Origin: Flavobacteriales bacterium
GTDB taxonomy: Bacteria > Bacteroidota > Bacteroidia > Flavobacteriales_D > Crocinitomicaceae
DNA: 55,497 bases
Direction: 5' to 3'
Assembly (NCBI GenBank): GCA_947470515.1
Contig: CANITF010000017.1
Location: 1 to 55,497 of the forward strand
Both the position numbers and the translations under genes were made by a program. This document shows, piece after piece, positions 30,787-41,023 of the stretch; position 1 is the stretch's first letter; every line of letters starts with the position of its first letter. The notes beneath the pieces are model-generated. The model was not told the origin of the DNA. It was given only the letters and a program-made list of their open reading frames with translations, and did no database searches.

Positions 30787-33744
30787 ATGTTTTACAAATC
30801 ACACTATAGCATCAAATACGGAATCCTATCTCCGGAAGAACTCATTCAATGGGCGAAAGAAAAAGGTTACGAATATATTGCGCTGACCGATATTAACTCA
30901 ACAACAGCTGCATTGAGTTATGTTCGTAAAGCACAACAGCTAGATATTTCTGCAATTGTTGGAATAGAAATTCGAAACGGGATGGACCATTGCTATACAC
31001 TATTAGCGAAAAACAACCGTGGATTTCATGAAGCCAATCAATTTCTGTCAACACATCTACACGGCCATAAAGAATTCCCAGAACGTCCTCCTCATTTGGG
31101 GAATTGTTTTGTAATCTACCCACAAAACAAACAACCAAAGAAACTAGCCGAAAATGAATGGATTGGAATTCGTTTCGATGAATTGAATCGCTTGAGAATG
31201 CAAAAAGGAAAAATTCCTTTTGAAAAAATGCTCGCTTTTGAAACGATGCTTTTCAGAAATAAAAGGGATTTTAACACCCACCGTTTGCTCCGTGCAATTG
31301 ATCTAAACGTCTTGTTATCAAAACTTCCAAAAGAAGAACAAGCAGCTGAGAGTGAAAAATTGATTTCACCAGAAGAAATAAAACAACGATTTGAAGATTT
31401 TCCTCAATTGTTAGATAAAACGAAGAAACTACTTCGCTCCTGCTCTGTTCATTTTGAATTTGGAGAGGAAGCAACTCCTCAAAATGTTGCGACATACACT
31501 GGAAGTAAAACTGAAGATTTAGCGTTACTCAAGCAATTAGCGCAAGAAGGAATCCCATATCGTTATTCAACTTTGACAGAAGAAATCACATCACGAATTG
31601 CAAAAGAGATTGATATTATTGCTCAAAAAGATTACCTATCCTATTTTCTAATCACGTGGGATTTTACTTCTTACGCCCGATCAAAAGGCTATTTTTATGT
31701 AGGACGTGGAAGTGGTGCAAACAGTATTGTCGCTTATTTATTACGCATAACGGATGTTGATCCACTTGAATTGGATTTGTATTTCGAACGGTTTATCAAT
31801 TTATACCGTAAAAACCCACCTGATTTTGACATCGATTTTTCGTGGCGAGATCGAGATGATGTGACCCGTTATATTTTTCACCGTTATCCAAATGCAGCAT
31901 TACTTTGTACGTATAACACTTTTCAATATCGCGCTACAGTAAGGGAATTAGGGAAGGTTTTCGGTTTGCCAAAATCTGAAATTGATGTATTAAGCAGGCG
32001 GAAATTCGACATTTCAAAACTCGATCAACTCTCACAATTAGTCTTAAAATATAGCCAATACATCAACGGACTTCCCTCCTATCTAAGTGTTCATGCCGGA
32101 GGAATTGTAATCAGTGAAAAACCTATCTCTTGGTATTCTGGTACTTTTCTTCCTCCAAAAGGTTATGCAACCACGCAATTTTCAATGTTAGAAGCAGAAG
32201 ATGTAGGCTTGTTTAAATTCGATATTCTAAGTCAACGCGGTTTGGGAAAAATTCATGATGCACTAGAAATAATTGCCTACAATCAGCCTGATAACCCACC
32301 ACATGACATTCACGATGTTGCCCATTTCAAACACGACGAAAAAATCAAACAATTACTGCGTTCAGCAAAGGCGATTGGTTGTTTTTATGTGGAATCACCT
32401 GCCATGCGGATGTTGATGACGAAATTACAAGTAGACACGTATCTCGGATTAGTTGCTGCGAGTTCCATTATTCGTCCTGGAGTTGCACAATCAGGGATGA
32501 TGCGGGAATACATCTTGCGGCACCGGTTTCCTGAAAAACGGAAAGAAGCACATCCAATTTTGCAAGAAATCATGGCTGATACGTATGGCGTAATGGTATA
32601 TCAAGAAGATGTTATAAAAGTAGCGCATCATTTTGCTGGTTTATCCTTGGCTGAAGCCGATGTATTGCGCAGGGGAATGTCAGGAAAATTTAGATCCCGC
32701 GCAGAGTTTGACAAAGTAAGAGAAACATTCTTTGGAAATTGCAAAGCAAAAGGATTTACAGAAGCACTCACAACAGATATTTGGAGACAAATTGAAAGTT
32801 TTGCTGGATATGCCTTTTCCAAGGGACACTCTGCATCTTACGCAGTAGAAAGTTACCAGAGTTTATATTTAAAAGCCTATTATCCACTTGAGTATATGAC
32901 AGCCACGATTAATAATTTCGGAGGTTATTACCGTACAGAAATCTATGTACACGAAGCACGAACATGGGGAGCGATAATCACTGCACCATCCATAAACAAT
33001 GGCTCGTATGAATGTGTAATGAATGGAAAAGAACTCGTTTTAGGGTTTATTTTAGTCAGTGGGATTGAAAGCAAACTCATTGTCTCAGTTCTGGAAGAAC
33101 GTTTTAAATATGGGGAATTCAAGAACTTTGAAGACCTTGTGAAACGTGTATTTATTCCATTGGAACAATTGGTTCTAATTATCAGAATTGGTGGTTTAAG
33201 AGATTTCCCTGAAAACAGGAAAGCGTTGTTGTGGAAAGCACATTTATACCATAACAAAGCGAAGGAAAAGAATATCGTTCCTCTTTTATTTGAACAAGAG
33301 CAAAAAGAATTCAATTTACCCACATTGACAGAATCGTCCTTGGAGTTAGCTTTTGAGCAGATGGAATTATTGGGATTCCCCTTGTGTAACCCTTTTGAAT
33401 TGCTTGCAGAAGCGATTCCAATTCATACGTTATCAAAAGAAGTTCATCAATTTCTTGGACTACGAATTATAACTTATGGGTATTTGGTAGCGCTAAAACA
33501 ATCCAAAACAGGTAAAGGTGAACCAATGTATTTCGGAACATTCATCGATCGAAATGGCGATATCTTGGACACTGTTCATTTCCCGGAAACAGCCCGTAAA
33601 TATCCTTTTTATGGAAAAGGAATTTATCAACTGATTGGAGTTATTTCTGAAGAATTTGGGTATTACACGATTGAAATCGGTCAAATGGTCAAACTTGCTT
33701 TTATGGAAGACGTGAGGTTTAGTGAGGAGGAAATCAACTTTTAA
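30787..33744 (+). CDS. dnaE2: DNA polymerase III alpha subunit, DnaE2-like (error-prone type)
   Basis: C-family replicative-type polymerase of 985 aa, shorter than the roughly 1150-aa or longer replicative DnaE. Degenerate PHP domain at the start (HYSIKYGILSPEELIQWAK, ALTDINSTT; usual metal His residues replaced). Palm motifs FYVGRGSGANSIVAYLL and PPDFDIDFSWRDR (catalytic Asp residues), then GYAFSKGHSASYA and a C-terminal OB-like region. The length and the neighbouring dinB fit a damage-tolerance DnaE2. The ATG is 6 nt after an inverted repeat element, so expression may depend on readthrough. Overlaps the convergent phosphatase gene by 11 bp. Confidence 0.93.
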   Translation: MFYKSHYSIKYGILSPEELIQWAKEKGYEYIALTDINSTTAALSYVRKAQQLDISAIVGIEIRNGMDHCYTLLAKNNRGFHEANQFLSTHLHGHKEFPERPPHLGNCFVIYPQNKQPKKLAENEWIGIRFDELNRLRMQKGKIPFEKMLAFETMLFRNKRDFNTHRLLRAIDLNVLLSKLPKEEQAAESEKLISPEEIKQRFEDFPQLLDKTKKLLRSCSVHFEFGEEATPQNVATYTGSKTEDLALLKQLAQEGIPYRYSTLTEEITSRIAKEIDIIAQKDYLSYFLITWDFTSYARSKGYFYVGRGSGANSIVAYLLRITDVDPLELDLYFERFINLYRKNPPDFDIDFSWRDRDDVTRYIFHRYPNAALLCTYNTFQYRATVRELGKVFGLPKSEIDVLSRRKFDISKLDQLSQLVLKYSQYINGLPSYLSVHAGGIVISEKPISWYSGTFLPPKGYATTQFSMLEAEDVGLFKFDILSQRGLGKIHDALEIIAYNQPDNPPHDIHDVAHFKHDEKIKQLLRSAKAIGCFYVESPAMRMLMTKLQVDTYLGLVAASSIIRPGVAQSGMMREYILRHRFPEKRKEAHPILQEIMADTYGVMVYQEDVIKVAHHFAGLSLAEADVLRRGMSGKFRSRAEFDKVRETFFGNCKAKGFTEALTTDIWRQIESFAGYAFSKGHSASYAVESYQSLYLKAYYPLEYMTATINNFGGYYRTEIYVHEARTWGAIITAPSINNGSYECVMNGKELVLGFILVSGIESKLIVSVLEERFKYGEFKNFEDLVKRVFIPLEQLVLIIRIGGLRDFPENRKALLWKAHLYHNKAKEKNIVPLLFEQEQKEFNLPTLTESSLELAFEQMELLGFPLCNPFELLAEAIPIHTLSKEVHQFLGLRIITYGYLVALKQSKTGKGEPMYFGTFIDRNGDILDTVHFPETARKYPFYGKGIYQLIGVISEEFGYYTIEIGQMVKLAFMEDVRFSEEEINF

Positions 33745-35863
33745 TATCAACTAACAACATACACACATCATCAACTTGATCGTGCTTCCCTTTCCAAGAA
33801 TTGAAATTGGATTTCATAAAATCGACTTGGTTAGAAACTGACAAATTACCAGAGTCTAAAATAAAATCTAGCAAGGCTCCTTTTTTTAACTTTTTGGAGA
33901 AATCCCCGCCAATTTGATCAGCATAACCATCAGAAAATAAAACAATGCGATCTCCTTTGTGCAATTTGAAAATCACTTCATTAAAAGGTATTGTTGAATG
34001 AGATTTCCCAATAGGTCTTCGTGTTCCATTCAAAGATATTAAAGTCAATAAATCAGTTCTGCCTTTTTGTTGAACATATTCATTAAAAATATTTTCATCA
34101 ACAATTTTATTCTCTCGAATAATATAAGCCGTGTGATTTGCACCTGTGAAATGTAATAAATTATTTTCATGGTCTAAATGACAAAAACTCAAATCCATAC
34201 CGTCATTAATTTCTTCACTCCCATGTCCTAAACTCTCCAAAACATATTGATTCAAAGATTCAACCATTTCTCCCGTATCGATGTTTTTTTCGTCACGAAT
34301 AACTTTCTCCAAAGAATTCATCCCAACTAATGACACCATCGCTCCAGGCACACCATGTCCAGTGCAATCAGCGACGCCAAAGATTGATCGATTATACAAT
34401 TGATACGAAAAATAAAAATCACCGCTAACAATGTCTTTTGGAGCAAAAAACAATTCAAACTGCAACTTATCAGAGGTGTGTTGTGTGATATTTGGTAAAG
34501 TTGCCCGTTGAATATAAGTAGCATAATTTATGCTATCAATGATTTCTTTGTTCTTTTCTGAAAGTTCATTCAGTGCACTTTGCAACGCAGCGTTTGCACT
34601 ACCAATAATTTCATTTTTCGAATTCAACAAATCATTCGCTTTGCGGCGAGATTTATTAGCTTTCAAGAGTAATCCTACGCCTCCCAATAAAATCAATCCT
34701 GCAAAAATTGCTAAGGTTAATAAATTTGCATTTTTCTGAGCTTTCATTTCCAACCCTTGGCGCTTCACTTCTTCGAGTTCATTGGTCATCTTTAAGCTAG
34801 AAATTTCAGATTCTTTTTGTGCAGATTGGTATTTTGCTTCTAATGTTTTTAACAAATTAGCTTGTTCCACTAAATTCAAGGTGTCTTTTAATTTGATGTG
34901 CAATTTTAAAAATTCGTATGCATCTTCAAAATCATTTACTTTTGCATAAGCAGAACTTAAACTCTCGTAACCTGCAATAAGCGATAGAGAATCTCCGATC
35001 TCAATTTTTATATCATTTGATTTTTTAAAAAACTCAATGGCTTCATTGAACTGTTTCATATCTTCATAAGTCATCGCAATATTATGAAGATTGAAAGATT
35101 GCCATTGTTGATTATTGCTTTTTAAATTCATGTCTAAAGCCTTGAAAAAATAATCCAATGCTTTTTTATAATTCTTTTGTCTACGCTCTATACTTCCTAA
35201 ATTGTTATAATTACCTGCAATTAATCGTTGATTATTTAACTTTTTTGCTAGATCAAGACTCATTTGGTAATATTTAATTCCTTCTTTTAGATTCTCTTGT
35301 GCTTTCATTGCATTTCCAAGACTAATAGCAGCATTTGCCATTCCCAAAGAATCATTTATTGATTTATAGGATGAGAGTGATTCCCTTAAATATTGCTCAG
35401 CAGTTTTGTTTTGGACTAATTTTAAATAAGACGTACCAATCAATCTTTGAAATGAGCCAATTGTTTTAATATCCCTGAATTTCAGTCCAATTTTTAACCC
35501 AAAATGATAATAAGAAATTGCTTTTTTGAACTCGTTATTTTCAACTTCAATATTTCCAAGTCGTGCGTAAATTTTTGATGATTCTAAGTATTTATATGCA
35601 ATCTCACTCTTAACCAATTCCATTGAAAGTGTATCCGCTTTACCTGTAATTTTTAGTGAATCATAAATATATAGCTTCCATAATTTAAGATTCAGTTCTT
35701 CTTTTGGATTGCTTTTAAGTTTATTACGGTATATGTTTTCAACTCTTTTCTCTAATATTGGTGCTTCATAATCACCTATTTTAGATGTCAATTCAGGATA
35801 GATTCCTTGTGAAAAGCACAATTGAACAATTAAAATAAAACAGCATGTGAAAACTACTTTCAT
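33734..35863 (-). CDS. Tetratricopeptide-repeat SpoIIE-type protein phosphatase
   Basis: Protein of 709 aa from ATG 35863, where a signal peptide starts (MKVVFTCCFILIVQLCFSQ). The frame runs upstream only through the tRNA and is not coding there. Six or so TPR units (about 100-340), a coiled-coil, one membrane helix (LLTLAIFAGLILLGGVGLLL, about 385), a second coiled-coil (KNEIIGSANAALQSALNELS) and a PP2C/SpoIIE domain (about 470-709: SGDFYFSYQL, VADCTGHGVPGAMVSLVG, LFSDGYADQIGG). Topology suggests periplasmic sensing with cytoplasmic phosphatase output on an anti-sigma-factor antagonist or similar. No partner gene is in view. Confidence 0.93.
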   Translation of the reverse strand: MKVVFTCCFILIVQLCFSQGIYPELTSKIGDYEAPILEKRVENIYRNKLKSNPKEELNLKLWKLYIYDSLKITGKADTLSMELVKSEIAYKYLESSKIYARLGNIEVENNEFKKAISYYHFGLKIGLKFRDIKTIGSFQRLIGTSYLKLVQNKTAEQYLRESLSSYKSINDSLGMANAAISLGNAMKAQENLKEGIKYYQMSLDLAKKLNNQRLIAGNYNNLGSIERRQKNYKKALDYFFKALDMNLKSNNQQWQSFNLHNIAMTYEDMKQFNEAIEFFKKSNDIKIEIGDSLSLIAGYESLSSAYAKVNDFEDAYEFLKLHIKLKDTLNLVEQANLLKTLEAKYQSAQKESEISSLKMTNELEEVKRQGLEMKAQKNANLLTLAIFAGLILLGGVGLLLKANKSRRKANDLLNSKNEIIGSANAALQSALNELSEKNKEIIDSINYATYIQRATLPNITQHTSDKLQFELFFAPKDIVSGDFYFSYQLYNRSIFGVADCTGHGVPGAMVSLVGMNSLEKVIRDEKNIDTGEMVESLNQYVLESLGHGSEEINDGMDLSFCHLDHENNLLHFTGANHTAYIIRENKIVDENIFNEYVQQKGRTDLLTLISLNGTRRPIGKSHSTIPFNEVIFKLHKGDRIVLFSDGYADQIGGDFSKKLKKGALLDFILDSGNLSVSNQVDFMKSNFNSWKGKHDQVDDVCMLLVDIKS

Positions 35864-35958
35864 ATCACTGCGAAGATAGTTGATTTTTTTTAGTGTCAAG
35901 AGACAGGACAATTTTAGATAAGTAAAAGAATTTTCAATTAAAAACTTCCAAAATGGGT

Positions 35959-35966
35959 TATATTTG
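35959..35966 (+). promoter_or_regulatory. -7 box TATATTTG of the tRNA-Leu gene
   Basis: Exact TAnnTTTG, 27 nt before the tRNA 5' end. No clear -33 match. Confidence 0.5.
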
Positions 35967-35993
35967 TAGACGCAATTCAATAAAATTGACAAT

Positions 35994-36077
35994 GCCCACG
36001 TGGTGAAATTGGTAGACATGCCAGCTTGAGGGGCTGGTGCCTTCAGTGGTGTGCTGGTTCGAATCCAGTCGTGGGCA
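35994..36077 (+). tRNA. tRNA-Leu, anticodon GAG
   Basis: 84 nt class II tRNA. Acceptor arms GCCCACG and CGTGGGC pair perfectly, with discriminator A. Anticodon stem CCAGC/GCTGG encloses loop TTGAGGG (anticodon GAG). Long variable arm TGCCTTCAGTGGTGTG. T arm CTGG-TTCGAAT-CCAG. The CCA end is not encoded (genomic CTC follows). Confidence 0.97.
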
Positions 36078-36092
36078 CTCTGATGAAAGTAT

Positions 36093-36119
36093 CTTTTGCA
36101 TTGCAAAAGGTGCTTTTTT
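36093..36119 (+). terminator. Likely terminator after tRNA-Leu
   Basis: Inverted repeat CTTTTGCA / TGCAAAAG (36093-36109) followed by gtgc and six T (36114-36119), 15 nt downstream of the tRNA. Confidence 0.6.
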
Positions 36120-36241
36120 CATTTTAAGTGAATCCGTGAGCGATAGCGCACGAGTGAAACATAAATGGAAAAAGCAAATCGTTGTAAATAAATGGTTTAG
36201 ACTTTTTATTTCCCGTACACGTTCCGACTAGAATAATGTCG

Positions 36242-36574
36242 TTAATATTTCCAGATATCTGTTAAACAGTTTTGAATTCCTTTCAACTCTAAAGCTGATA
36301 TTTTACCTACTTTTTGTTTTAGACGATCTTTTGAAAGTGAACGGATATGAAATGTCAGAATTTCTGAATTTGTGACCAAACCATTCACTTTAGTTGGCTC
36401 TAAAATAACATTTCCGTGATAATTTTTGATTTTTGTAGTCAGAGGACAGCAAACAACCAAATTCGTTAAATCATTCATTAAATTCCCACTGATAATTACA
36501 ACAGGTCTAAATCCCGCTTGTTCACTTCCTTGAATTGGATTCAAATTAGCATTCCAAATTTCTCCTTGTTTCAT
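36242..36574 (-). CDS. MazF/PemK-family toxin (endoribonuclease)
   Basis: Protein of 110 aa. MKQGEIWNANLNPIQGSEQAGFRPVVIISG carries the family opening (GEIWxxxLxPxxGSEQxGxRPVVI), with the active-site Arg. VCCPLTTK and the Ser-containing RSLSKDRL helix follow. Family members cleave mRNA or tRNA at specific short sequences. Its ATG overlaps the antitoxin stop by 4 bp (ATGA), typical of coupled toxin-antitoxin pairs. Sequence specificity cannot be predicted. Confidence 0.93.
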   Translation of the reverse strand: MKQGEIWNANLNPIQGSEQAGFRPVVIISGNLMNDLTNLVVCCPLTTKIKNYHGNVILEPTKVNGLVTNSEILTFHIRSLSKDRLKQKVGKISALELKGIQNCLTDIWKY

Positions 36575-36804
36575 GCATCTAAATCCTTCAAGTAATCTTC
36601 CATTCCTTCTTCTGCAATTTGAAGAATATCAGCATCATCAGCTAATCGTTTATATGACTTAACATAAGCCGCACGATTTAACTGATCTAAATAGATACGC
36701 AATGCTTTTTCGATTAATTTATTTTTGGGTATAGACAGTGCTTTTGCTTTTTCGGCAAGAACATGCAATAAATCATCAGGAAGAGTACTTGTAAACGTAG
36801 CCAT
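36571..36804 (-). CDS. Ribbon-helix-helix-type antitoxin
   Basis: Protein of 77 aa. The N-terminus has a ribbon-helix-helix pattern (TSTLPDDLLHVLAEKAKALSIP, KNKLIEKALRIYLDQ), and the acidic C-terminal part (DDADILQIAEEGMEDYLKDL) would bind and block the toxin encoded next. Such antitoxins also repress their own operon. The AT-rich segment 36805-36829 between the -7 box and ATG could hold the operator (inference). Confidence 0.85.
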   Translation of the reverse strand: MATFTSTLPDDLLHVLAEKAKALSIPKNKLIEKALRIYLDQLNRAAYVKSYKRLADDADILQIAEEGMEDYLKDLDA

Positions 36805-36829
36805 GTTTGTATAATATATTTATAAAACA

Positions 36830-36837
36830 CAAATATA
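36830..36837 (-). promoter_or_regulatory. -7 box TATATTTG of the toxin-antitoxin operon
   Basis: Exact TAnnTTTG on the minus strand, 25 nt before ATG 36804. Confidence 0.45.
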
Positions 36838-36879
36838 AAATATATTTACTTAAAAATCAACAAATAAGTTATGTAATTT

Positions 36880-39800
36880 CTAAATTTTCACAAACGGCAA
36901 TTGCACAGTTCTACCCGCTTGAATAATTTTGATAAAATACATCCCATTTCTCAAGGCATTAACATCTAATTCTTTTCCTACCGTATCCTCAATTTCATAA
37001 ACTGTTTCAAAATAAACTAACCTTCCATTCAAATCCATAATTTGTAAATCAGTACTTTTCGATGAATTATCTGCATTGTTAAAAACAACATTGATAAAAT
37101 CATTCGTCGGATTTGGGTAAAGGAACCCATTTAAATCATTCGGTAAAACTGGACAAGGAGTATAAGCTCTACCTGGAGAACCTCCTTCACAACCCACAAA
37201 CCATGAAGTTGAAATAGTTGGATCCATATATCCATTCATATAGTTATATTCCAACGTATAATCACTATTTGAAGGTTCTGTTGGCCATGGTTCTGCAGAA
37301 TTATACAACACACTAGCAATGAGAATTCCTTGATCATCAAATAGTCTTAATACATCTTTATTCGCTAAACCAAAATCAAAGATCCCGGAAACATTTTCTA
37401 CCATATCATGACGTGCAGAAAAACGATTAAGATTATTTCCCATTACCCAAAAACCACCTGGTTCGATTGTCACATTCGGTAATTCGTAAATATGATCGTT
37501 TTTAGAATCTTTGAAAGTATACAAGCTCAGGTTTATTGATTGATTCGTATTGTTTCTAATTTCAGCCCAATCACCAGTGCTGTAATTCGTCTCTACACTA
37601 TTGTAATTGACTTCAGAAAATGAAATTGGTTCTTGACATGGCGAATAAGCTTTACCGGGTGAGCCACCAATGCAACCACAATACCAACTGCTCGAATCCA
37701 GTTGCATGCTTTGAGTATATTTATTTTCCAAGGTTCTACCCCATCCATCAGCACATTCAGGAAATGGAGCACTATCGTGGTAAATTGCATTCAAAACAAC
37801 TTGATTAAAAGCATTATAAACTTGAATTGAATCATATTTATTACTCCAAGGATAACCTGTTGCACCAACATAATTAGTCACAGTTGGATAAATTGCAGAA
37901 AAAGATGCTGTATCTTGGCAAACAACCAAATAGCCTCCAGCTGGAATAACGGTTTGATCAACAAAACTGTATTTATCCCAAAAATTCTTTGACTTAACCG
38001 ACCAACTTGTTAGATCCAAATCTGTCGAACCATAATTATGCAATTCAATCCAATTCCCCCCATCAATTGTCATATCTGGATTGTAATGAATTTCAGAAAT
38101 TGTAACAGCTAATGGCTCTGTTGTTCCAGTAAAAACAGCAGTGAATGTATCATCATTAGGAATATTCAGAAGAATACTACTACTCAATAAATCTCCAGCA
38201 GGTATACATGTGTTATTTTGCCAATTCATAAAGGTATATCCTGGATTTGCAACAGCTGTAATTTTAACTGGAACACCATCAAAATATACTCCTGTCCAAG
38301 GAAGTCCATCGGGCACAATTGTAGATATTTTAATGTAACCAGCTCCAGCAGGTGAAACATCCAATGTAACATCAACAGATTCTGCTAATCCATATTCCGT
38401 AACTATTTGATCGCGCACTACTGCATTTCTATTAGCAAATTGATTTAACAATTCTGTATGAATGTTTGCATAGTTTGCCATACCACCTGTTACATTTCCT
38501 GTCCAAGTTTGAAAATGTCTTGGTAATTCAGGTAACAACTGGTTATACATTGAATCGACGATAGGCGTATAATAATCCGGTTGAAATGTCATGTTCATCA
38601 AATCAGCATATCTATTGACAAAATAATTCTTGAATTCGGTATTTTGCAGCAATCCATTATAAATTTCCCAGTAAGGATTCGGTTGATTATTATTTCTGAA
38701 ATAGTCGAAAATATTTGAATTAAAATCACTCCATCCACCAAGTCCTAACTCCATATCCTGCAAGAAAAAACGCCATTTATTACCTGCCGTTTGACACCTT
38801 GCAATTTTCATGTTATTATAAATCCAATCAAAATTTGCAAACCAATTTTCTGCAGATAAATAATCTGTAAAATTATATAAGTCTAATTGCTCATTGGTTT
38901 TTGCAAAATAATCAGGAGCTGCTGGACTATATGACGTAACGAAATTTTTCATATTGTAAAAACCAGTATCCGAACCTTTAACAGTTCTAAGAATTCCTGC
39001 TCCATAGAAGTAACTAACAGAAAGTAGATCTAAACTATCCGGATTATTTCCATAATTTTGCTCAAAATATCCTTCATTTGCTTTTTCTCTTAATTCATAT
39101 ACTCCAAAATACTGTCCATTAACAAAAGCAATTACGGGAGAATATGCTTGAGAATTAGCATTAGACTCTCTCATTATTCGCATAAGCGTTGCATCTTTTT
39201 GGGGATACTGATTCCAATAATTACTACCGTTTCTTAAATAGAAAGCATCATAATCATGAATAAAACTTTTCTCATCAATCAATGGATAATGAACAGGGTC
39301 TCCTTCTCCATATAAAACATGGGCTGGTTCAATAGTGACACTATGCTGCGGATTCGAGCGACTTCCCCCTGCTCCACCATCTGGTTTAATGGATGCGCGA
39401 GATTCGAATTGTTTCTGTCCATCTTCATCAAAATATTCAATCACACATGGTTTTCTCCAGTCGGTATTATAATTATCAAAAATTCCAGAAGCACCATATA
39501 AATTAACTGGATCAGTGGAGATTGAAATTACAGGCAAAGTGAAATCTTCAAGAAAAAAGAATGTTTCAACAGCCATTTCACTTGGAAGAAGATTAAAAGT
39601 ACTTGAGAAACATCTCACTTTTAAAACGGTATTCGTATTCAAACTTAAAGGACCAGTATATAAAGTAGATGTCGAAACTGGATTTGTTCCATCCAATGTA
39701 TACCTTAATTGACCTCCTGAAACTGCCGTATTCGTTATACTAACATTCATCGATGTTGTATAAAATCCACCTGGTAAATTTATGATTGGTGTGTTTTCAA

Positions 39801-40875
39801 ATCCGACATAACCTACAGAGCCATTATTTGTTGCTCCAGGAGTTGGTAAATTGAACAGCATAGCATTTGGCGTACCGTCAACTAATTTACCTACTGACAT
39901 GTCAGGATTTAAATCAGGAACAACTAGCGAATCAATAAAAAGTCCAAGTGGATTGCTTAAATAAATAGTTTCACCTGAAGTTTTAATTGTGAAATTCGTT
40001 TCAAATATTCCTCCAGAACTAGGGCTAATAAAATAAGGATGCGTTGTTCCAGCATAATATGTTGTCCCTTGGTTAAACCCAAAAGTTAAAAATGGAATCA
40101 ATGATAAATCAGACCCATTCACAGCATTATTGTGCAACTCAATCGCTAGAACATTTGTTCCGTTTTGAATTGCGGCCATTAAAGCGATGCTGTCAATTGC
40201 GAAAGACGATATTAAACCACCTGCATACAATTGTGCTTCATGTCCAGGTGCATATTCATCCCAATTTGGTGGAGTTCCAATTAATCCATCTCTGGCAATT
40301 TCAATCCCATTTAAATAAGCTACAAAGCCATCATCATAATCAATATCTAAAATTGCAGAGCTAATAGCATTAATATCAGAAATATTAAATGTTTTCCTTA
40401 CATAAACGGTAGATGTTGGATTTGCAATTGTCGTAGCATCATCTCCATCAGCGTATCCTATTCCTAAAGGCGCAGTTGTCCATGAAACATCAGAAAATGA
40501 AACTGCTTTCCAATTCGGAACAAGATTCGATACAGGTATAAAATATTTCCATGAATCACTAGCATTTACTGCGGTTTCATAATGATCAATATATGCAGTT
40601 TGTAATTTTTTAGAAGCTAATACCGTTAAATATGAATTACCAGGAAGAGAAAAACTAGGGAATATCCATTTCAAAGGTTGCGTTCTATCATCACTTAAAC
40701 CATATCCACTTAAATTTATAGGAGAACTTGTTGTATTGTACAATTCCAACCAATCTGGACTACTGCCATCGGGCTGAATAAGCGTTGTTCCATTTGCATT
40801 AGAAGCTTCATTTATAACAACTTGTGATAATAATAGTGTTGGAAAAAATAAAATAGCAAAGTAAAATAATTTCAT
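36880..40875 (-). CDS. Giant secreted CotH-kinase / lamin-tail-domain protein with T9SS sorting domain
   Basis: Protein of 1331 aa. Signal peptide MKLFYFAILFFPTLLLSQ. First lamin-tail domain (about 18-130, SPDWLELYNTTSSPINLSG), a beta-rich region with the fragment YVRKTFNISDINAISSAILD, chitobiase-like C-terminal domain (about 360-440, RYTLDGTNPVSTSTLYTG) and CotH-like kinase (about 450-800, GVYELREKANEGYFEQNYG, FLQDMELGLGGWS). Two more lamin-tail domains (about 930-1050 and 1085-1200) and a T9SS type A C-terminal domain (about 1240-1331, LYPNPTNDFINVVFN, NGMYFIKII) follow. CotH proteins phosphorylate secreted proteins; substrate here is unknown. Single gene. Confidence 0.92.
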   Translation of the reverse strand: MKLFYFAILFFPTLLLSQVVINEASNANGTTLIQPDGSSPDWLELYNTTSSPINLSGYGLSDDRTQPLKWIFPSFSLPGNSYLTVLASKKLQTAYIDHYETAVNASDSWKYFIPVSNLVPNWKAVSFSDVSWTTAPLGIGYADGDDATTIANPTSTVYVRKTFNISDINAISSAILDIDYDDGFVAYLNGIEIARDGLIGTPPNWDEYAPGHEAQLYAGGLISSFAIDSIALMAAIQNGTNVLAIELHNNAVNGSDLSLIPFLTFGFNQGTTYYAGTTHPYFISPSSGGIFETNFTIKTSGETIYLSNPLGLFIDSLVVPDLNPDMSVGKLVDGTPNAMLFNLPTPGATNNGSVGYVGFENTPIINLPGGFYTTSMNVSITNTAVSGGQLRYTLDGTNPVSTSTLYTGPLSLNTNTVLKVRCFSSTFNLLPSEMAVETFFFLEDFTLPVISISTDPVNLYGASGIFDNYNTDWRKPCVIEYFDEDGQKQFESRASIKPDGGAGGSRSNPQHSVTIEPAHVLYGEGDPVHYPLIDEKSFIHDYDAFYLRNGSNYWNQYPQKDATLMRIMRESNANSQAYSPVIAFVNGQYFGVYELREKANEGYFEQNYGNNPDSLDLLSVSYFYGAGILRTVKGSDTGFYNMKNFVTSYSPAAPDYFAKTNEQLDLYNFTDYLSAENWFANFDWIYNNMKIARCQTAGNKWRFFLQDMELGLGGWSDFNSNIFDYFRNNNQPNPYWEIYNGLLQNTEFKNYFVNRYADLMNMTFQPDYYTPIVDSMYNQLLPELPRHFQTWTGNVTGGMANYANIHTELLNQFANRNAVVRDQIVTEYGLAESVDVTLDVSPAGAGYIKISTIVPDGLPWTGVYFDGVPVKITAVANPGYTFMNWQNNTCIPAGDLLSSSILLNIPNDDTFTAVFTGTTEPLAVTISEIHYNPDMTIDGGNWIELHNYGSTDLDLTSWSVKSKNFWDKYSFVDQTVIPAGGYLVVCQDTASFSAIYPTVTNYVGATGYPWSNKYDSIQVYNAFNQVVLNAIYHDSAPFPECADGWGRTLENKYTQSMQLDSSSWYCGCIGGSPGKAYSPCQEPISFSEVNYNSVETNYSTGDWAEIRNNTNQSINLSLYTFKDSKNDHIYELPNVTIEPGGFWVMGNNLNRFSARHDMVENVSGIFDFGLANKDVLRLFDDQGILIASVLYNSAEPWPTEPSNSDYTLEYNYMNGYMDPTISTSWFVGCEGGSPGRAYTPCPVLPNDLNGFLYPNPTNDFINVVFNNADNSSKSTDLQIMDLNGRLVYFETVYEIEDTVGKELDVNALRNGMYFIKIIQAGRTVQLPFVKI

Positions 40876-41023
40876 AGAGCGTAATTTTCGAAGAACAAAA
40901 TACGGAAATTAAACGTTAAAAAATAAAATAATTTTAAAAATTCCAACATGAAAACACACAAGAATTGGAAGCCTATGCTGCTTAATTGCCGGAATAATTT
41001 AATTAAGAGATCTAATGTAATAA

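Noticed and set aside
35864-36106. N-terminal extension of the phosphatase frame reading HDWIRTSTPLKAPAPQAG
   Set aside because: This is the minus-strand shadow of tRNA-Leu and its flank. The real start is ATG 35863 with a signal peptide.
36126-36160. GC-richer patch with AGCGATAGCG, similar to the CGCTNCGCTG core
   Set aside because: No heptads flank it and spacing differs, so membership in that repeat family is not supported.
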